DNA from: Phallusia fumigata
Taxonomy: Eukaryota > Chordata > Ascidiacea > Phlebobranchia > Ascidiidae
Assembly: GCA_008931825.1 (NCBI GenBank)
Contig: QXVZ01000036.1
Span: forward strand, 1-22,418
DNA length: 22,418 bases
Direction: 5' to 3'
In this document: piece by piece, positions 18,738 through 22,418 of the stretch
Numbering within the stretch: position 1 is the stretch's first letter
How the letters are laid out: each line of letters opens with the position of its first letter
The notes under the pieces: generated by a model
Seen by the model: only the letters and a program-made list of their open reading frames with translations
The model's database searches: none
What the model was told of the DNA's origin: nothing
Made by a program: the position numbers and the translations under genes

Positions 18738-19388
18738 TCATTTTACAGAATATCTATGCCTAGTTTGATATGCCTTGTAGGAAAGCTCCGCTTGCTTATT
18801 AGTAAGTGGCATGCGGTCAAATGGTTCATGATCATTGTAGCAAGATGGAAACACTTTGTCCAGGAGAGCAGAAGTATCACTTTCAATCCACTCAGGAAAC
18901 ATGGCATGAAATGACATCAGTGCACTTTTGCGGACACACCGTTTATGATGGTCTCGCAATCCAGACATGATTGCACTTATTTTGTGGTATTTCAGCATAC
19001 ATTGTCCGCTAAGAGCTGCTGCCCGCACTTCTGTGCACATCAGATGACTGGGATTGTTGTACATATCAATCTCGGCTCTGCAGTGATCAAAAGCATGAAC
19101 CAACTCGTGGCTGAGCAGATGAGTCATCAATAGCCGCCTTTCCCGCTCTGTGTAAATCTTAGCAAATTGATTTTGACACAGAACAATTTGATTATTAGAT
19201 GGATCAAATGCTCCGTATACGTTGCTGTGTCCCTTGCACTCTTCAATCGCAATGTGAGTATCCGGATTCACAGCACAACCAGCGTCGGCCATGGCTAGCA
19301 TGAGCATGTTTACAAACGGAGAAGAATGTTCAAATGACAAGACTTTATTTAGCAAGGCTCGTGTTTTCTGTTTTGAAACATCTGCCAT
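18738..19388 (-). CDS. ATP23: ATP23 mitochondrial metalloprotease, intronless
   Basis: ATP23 (also XRCC6BP1/KUB3) is a zinc metalloprotease of the mitochondrial intermembrane space; in yeast it processes Atp6 and helps assemble the membrane part of ATP synthase. The 216-residue frame begins at the ATG at 19388; the frame is open ten codons further upstream but without an ATG. The catalytic HEXXH motif is HELVH at residues 94-98, followed by AFDHCRAEIDMYNN. Other family blocks are AGCAVN (36-41), GAFDPSNNQIVLCQN (59-73), CTEVRAAALSGQC (118-130), HHKRCVRKSA (147-156) and CYNDHEPFDRMP (183-194). The cysteines expected for intermembrane-space folding are present, and there is no obvious N-terminal targeting peptide, as expected for import by Mia40. 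No intron interrupts the frame. An acceptor-like TATAAAACAG ends 31 nt before the ATG (19420); its TATAAAA could alternatively be a TATA box but is too near the start codon to be convincing. Confidence 0.95.
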   Translation of the reverse strand: MADVSKQKTRALLNKVLSFEHSSPFVNMLMLAMADAGCAVNPDTHIAIEECKGHSNVYGAFDPSNNQIVLCQNQFAKIYTERERRLLMTHLLSHELVHAFDHCRAEIDMYNNPSHLMCTEVRAAALSGQCMLKYHKISAIMSGLRDHHKRCVRKSALMSFHAMFPEWIESDTSALLDKVFPSCYNDHEPFDRMPLTNKQAELSYKAYQTRHRYSVK

Positions 19389-19419
19389 GTCAGACGTGGA
19401 ATCTTCTTGCTTCCGCAAC

Positions 19420-20012
19420 CTGTTTTATAAGGTCCTTCAGTAAATTTTCTGGCTATTACCTTATGTTTCTTTACGCTATTTAACCTGAATTCAGAATCTT
19501 AGTGCGACTGCGACGTCTTGTAAAAGAGAAACGCCAAGGGGAATTTTCGTCACATTCAAACCGCTAGGTGGAAACGTATACACAAATACTTTGTTAAAAA
19601 GGTGCGAAAAATCCTGATTCGCATTATTACCTCAAAAAACGTTGCACTACGTTAATAAAGTGATTACCCGAGAACTTGTTGTGATGTACTGCTACTCGTT
19701 GTCTTGAATTAAGCCTCGGTTTTACAGATAACGATTTGAACCGAAACTTTGTACGTCGCTGAAACCGTAGTCAATACATGCTTTCATTGACTATAACTGT
19801 CCACACTTTCGTCAAAGCTAAATGTTTAAACTAATGAAAGCTCCCAAGTCAAAGTAACCTACACATACATATTTTCAGGCCACTTTGTTCAATTCAGTAA
19901 TCTATTGCCTAGAAAGGCATAATTGTTTCATGTTAAGTCCTGGCCAGGTTTAGTTTTTTATGGCAATTTACACTATAATTCAAAAAATGCAAACAAAGTG
20001 GGAAAAATATGC
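19420..20012. other. Intergenic region upstream of ATP23
   Basis: This roughly 590-bp gap lies between the poly(A) signal of the serine-rich gene and ATP23. It must hold the ATP23 promoter, and possibly that of the whole downstream cluster, but no reliable core promoter element was recognised. No coding frame or repeat is supported. Confidence 0.5.
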
Positions 20013-20018
20013 TTTATT
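20013..20018 (-). terminator. Poly(A) signal of the serine-rich gene
   Basis: AATAAA on the - strand about 440 nt past the stop codon at 20455. It is the first canonical hexamer seen after that stop, giving a moderately long 3'UTR. Confidence 0.45.
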
Positions 20019-20454
20019 TTGAAGTTTGTAGTTCAGACTATAATAATACTTGTAACAAAAAATAAGTGTTGAAAAAAGTACAAGCGCTATAAAGAAAAAC
20101 ACCATCACAGTTTATATCTGTCTGACACAATGGCACAGTTGAGAGATTATGATTGTACTTGCAATGGTCTGAAAGTCAAATTGTTGCAAATTTGTCATGT
20201 AGTTAAACTAGCTAAAGCACACACACAAAAAACTTCTTCACAATATGGGAAGAATTTGACACTAAATGTTCTACTTAGGTAGAATTTTCCATGTTGTATG
20301 TTACTGAACAAATGAAATAGACAGCAATATACCCATATCACAGTATAATACCAAACCAAAATCACTACTAACATACACAGCAAACACAACAGATAAATTC
20401 ACAGGTAGGTAACATTATGGAAATAGTAGTAACAGCAAAATTTCAACACCTGAT

Positions 20455-22410
20455 TTATGAAGATGAGTCAGAGTGGTAAAATGTGATACCAGTTGAACTG
20501 AAAGATAAAGTGGATTAGTAAATTTTTGTAGCAATTTCATATGTTATATGTTGTAAATGAGAACAGTAGGAAAATTTTCGACTCCCAGACATCACTAGAC
20601 TAGTGTATCGTGTTTCGAGGAAATGTACATAAAAGCTTACCTGAAAGAATTTGAATGACATGACGATGAAGGTGGATCATCTAAACAAAAGATGCAACGT
20701 AAAACATTTCAACAATAAAAAAACCATGATGTCCAATTTAAATAATATTGTGGCCTAGAATTTTAAAAAGTAACAAGTAAATATTTCTTACCAGCCACAT
20801 TATCATAAATGTGTTCCATCTCTGCTGCCTTGTACTTTGCGCTACAAAAAAATACACCAAAATTAAAGCGTTTTGCTATGTGATTAAACTGTGACATCTA
20901 AAAACTTTTACAGACACAAGAACAATGATAAAAAGGCAGTGGATTTTTTACTTGCAATGTAAAGTATTTTATTACCACAGAACACAACACATTTGTTCAT
21001 GAACAATATTCAAAATATGCCACAGGCTCATGTAGCACATCTTGGATACATATGCCTCTAAATCACCTCATGCCATTAAGCACAGTAAAAATGGACATAG
21101 GGAACAAGACAATGTACATGGCAATTTTGACTGGAGCATATAAATATACCTAGAAGTTGATGGAATACTGCTGTTGAGGCTTTCACAATTTTGTGACACA
21201 TCTGTACTCGACGAGAGAGAAGTTCGATAGTAATCTCTTGCTGTCTTATGGATGCAATCATCTTGCTGTTCCAATTCACTTTCCTAAACAAATGGTGTTG
21301 TATCAACTTAATCACTTTGATTGCAAAATGCGTTAGCAAAAAACCAAACAGGTCAAAACATGGTGCAAAACACGAAATACTAACTTAATATGTCATTAAT
21401 GACCTGGATAGTTCTATTTATTGAATGCAATTATTTACAAACACTATAACATTTGCTGCTCTTTTTTATGCCAGTGGTAGGCAAAAAAATTACCTCAGAA
21501 GATTTTGGACACAGTTGGTCACTGAATGATCCACTTTCTGAAACTGGTGATAAAACACAGAGTAAAAAAGACAGATAATGGCTTGTTTGTTTAAACATAT
21601 ATTTTGATGTGAAGTGTTTCCTTACCAAAAAATTTAATTTCAACTAGCTAAATGCACTATTTACAATATTTGTAATAATGTTCACAAATAAATAGGCTAG
21701 AGTAAATATTCGCAAAAAATTCTCTGATTCAATGAGTTTTTTGTCATTAATAAAATGAAAGAGGTTTATAAGCATGCAAGTGATTCATACACAGTTACAC
21801 AAAAACAATCCTACCTGTAACTTCAACTTTTTGCCTAGCTGCCCTTGTAACTGGTGAAATATATTCATCATTTGGCACCGACCAGGTACTTCTGGCATCC
21901 GACAACCCCGGCGTGGAGGTTGCAATTTTCTGTTGTCTCCTCCGAGATGCAGAAGAGCTTGAGGATGCAGAAGATGGTCTTCTAATGGTTCTAAAGCTCC
22001 GGACAAAATGGCTAGGCGTGGATACAACTTCTGCTGGGGGTTGATGGGTTTCAGCAACTATTTGACCACGGACTGTGCTTGACTGTGATTTTAGACTTGA
22101 TTTTCTAACAGCAGCCATATCAACACTTAGCCTACTTGATGAAGAACTACTGATAGTCAGTGGTGTTTTAGGTGTAGTGGTGAACTTCTTGGGGTAATCA
22201 ACGGAACTGTTTGTAAAGCAAGATTGTAGGGGCGACCTTGACGGTTTTTGTGTCTGATCTATGGATGTTTTGCGTGATGGAGATGGGTTGGCAGACGACG
22301 AGAGCTTGGTCATGTCATCAAATAGCCCCAATGATGAGACTTTGCGACACGGTTTTTGTATGCTGTAGAACTGATGAAGCTTTCCAATTACTGTTAGTAG
22401 GTAGTTGGCT
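20455..22410 (-). CDS. Unrecognised serine-rich protein, C-terminal part (5' end outside window)
   Basis: Six exons splice in frame to a stop: 22410-21815, 21537-21494, 21283-21150, 20841-20792, 20680-20641 and 20497-20455. Phases agree at every junction and all borders are GT/AG, for example GTTACAG|GTAGGA, TCTGAG|GTAATT and GTGGCTG|GTAAGA. The upstream edge (ACTTACAG) looks like an acceptor, so at least one more exon lies beyond the window. About 302 residues are visible. The first roughly 20 form a hydrophobic, probably helical stretch (ANYLLTVIGKLHQFY) that could end a folded domain. The rest is disordered-looking and rich in Ser, Thr, Pro and Arg, including SRKTS, RPSSASSSSSASRRR and many SP/TP sites. 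It ends with EMEHIYDNV, which could be a phosphotyrosine docking site, and a serine tail. I do not recognise the family. A cytoskeletal or signalling adaptor is a guess from composition alone. Confidence 0.7.
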
Positions 22411-22418
22411 CTGTAAGT

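Noticed and set aside
19422-19429. TATA box for ATP23
   Set aside because: TATAAAA is only about 35 nt from the ATG, which would leave almost no leader; an acceptor or chance match is at least as likely.
1-22418. CRISPR array, phage, bacterial operon or rRNA
   Set aside because: No regularly spaced repeats, Shine-Dalgarno-linked gene strings or rRNA sequence were seen, and the genes are clearly animal with introns.

Overview
This is nuclear DNA from an animal. It is AT-rich, and most genes carry many short introns with standard GT/AG borders. Four genes were recognised by matching spliced translations to remembered human proteins. The compact genes, tRNA-derived SINEs, MITEs and an apparent zero-gap gene pair best fit an invertebrate chordate, most likely an ascidian such as Ciona. 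That assignment is inference; no rRNA or species-specific marker is present.

Layout. On the + strand at the left edge lie the last three coding exons of BCCIP (341-2183). A gene-poor stretch (about 2184-7875) follows. It holds a 386-bp MITE, a tRNA-like relic and only weak ORFs. RMC1 then runs toward BCCIP on the - strand; all 18 coding exons (16629 down to 7917) could be joined in frame into a 665-residue protein. Upstream of RMC1 on the same strand are two intronless genes, PPIL2 (18492-16942) and ATP23 (19388-18738). At the right edge is the 3' part of an unrecognised serine-rich gene (22410-20455, - strand, at least six exons).

Relations. The four - strand genes are head-to-tail. The only AATAAA after PPIL2 lies about 20 nt before a strong splice acceptor that precedes the RMC1 start codon, as expected for an operon resolved by polyadenylation plus spliced-leader trans-splicing. 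A second strong acceptor precedes PPIL2. The proteins are housekeeping factors with no shared pathway: Rab7 activation (RMC1), a spliceosome-associated cyclophilin/U-box protein (PPIL2), a mitochondrial intermembrane-space protease (ATP23) and a genome-stability/ribosome-assembly factor (BCCIP). Co-transcription, if real, would reflect housekeeping expression.

The most notable signals are the PPIL2/RMC1 junction, the neighbouring intronless genes, a sharp CpG-content change inside both convergent genes, and a SINE family repeatedly placed in RMC1 introns. I found no phage, CRISPR, toxin or viral system, and nothing I would call a wholly new biological system.
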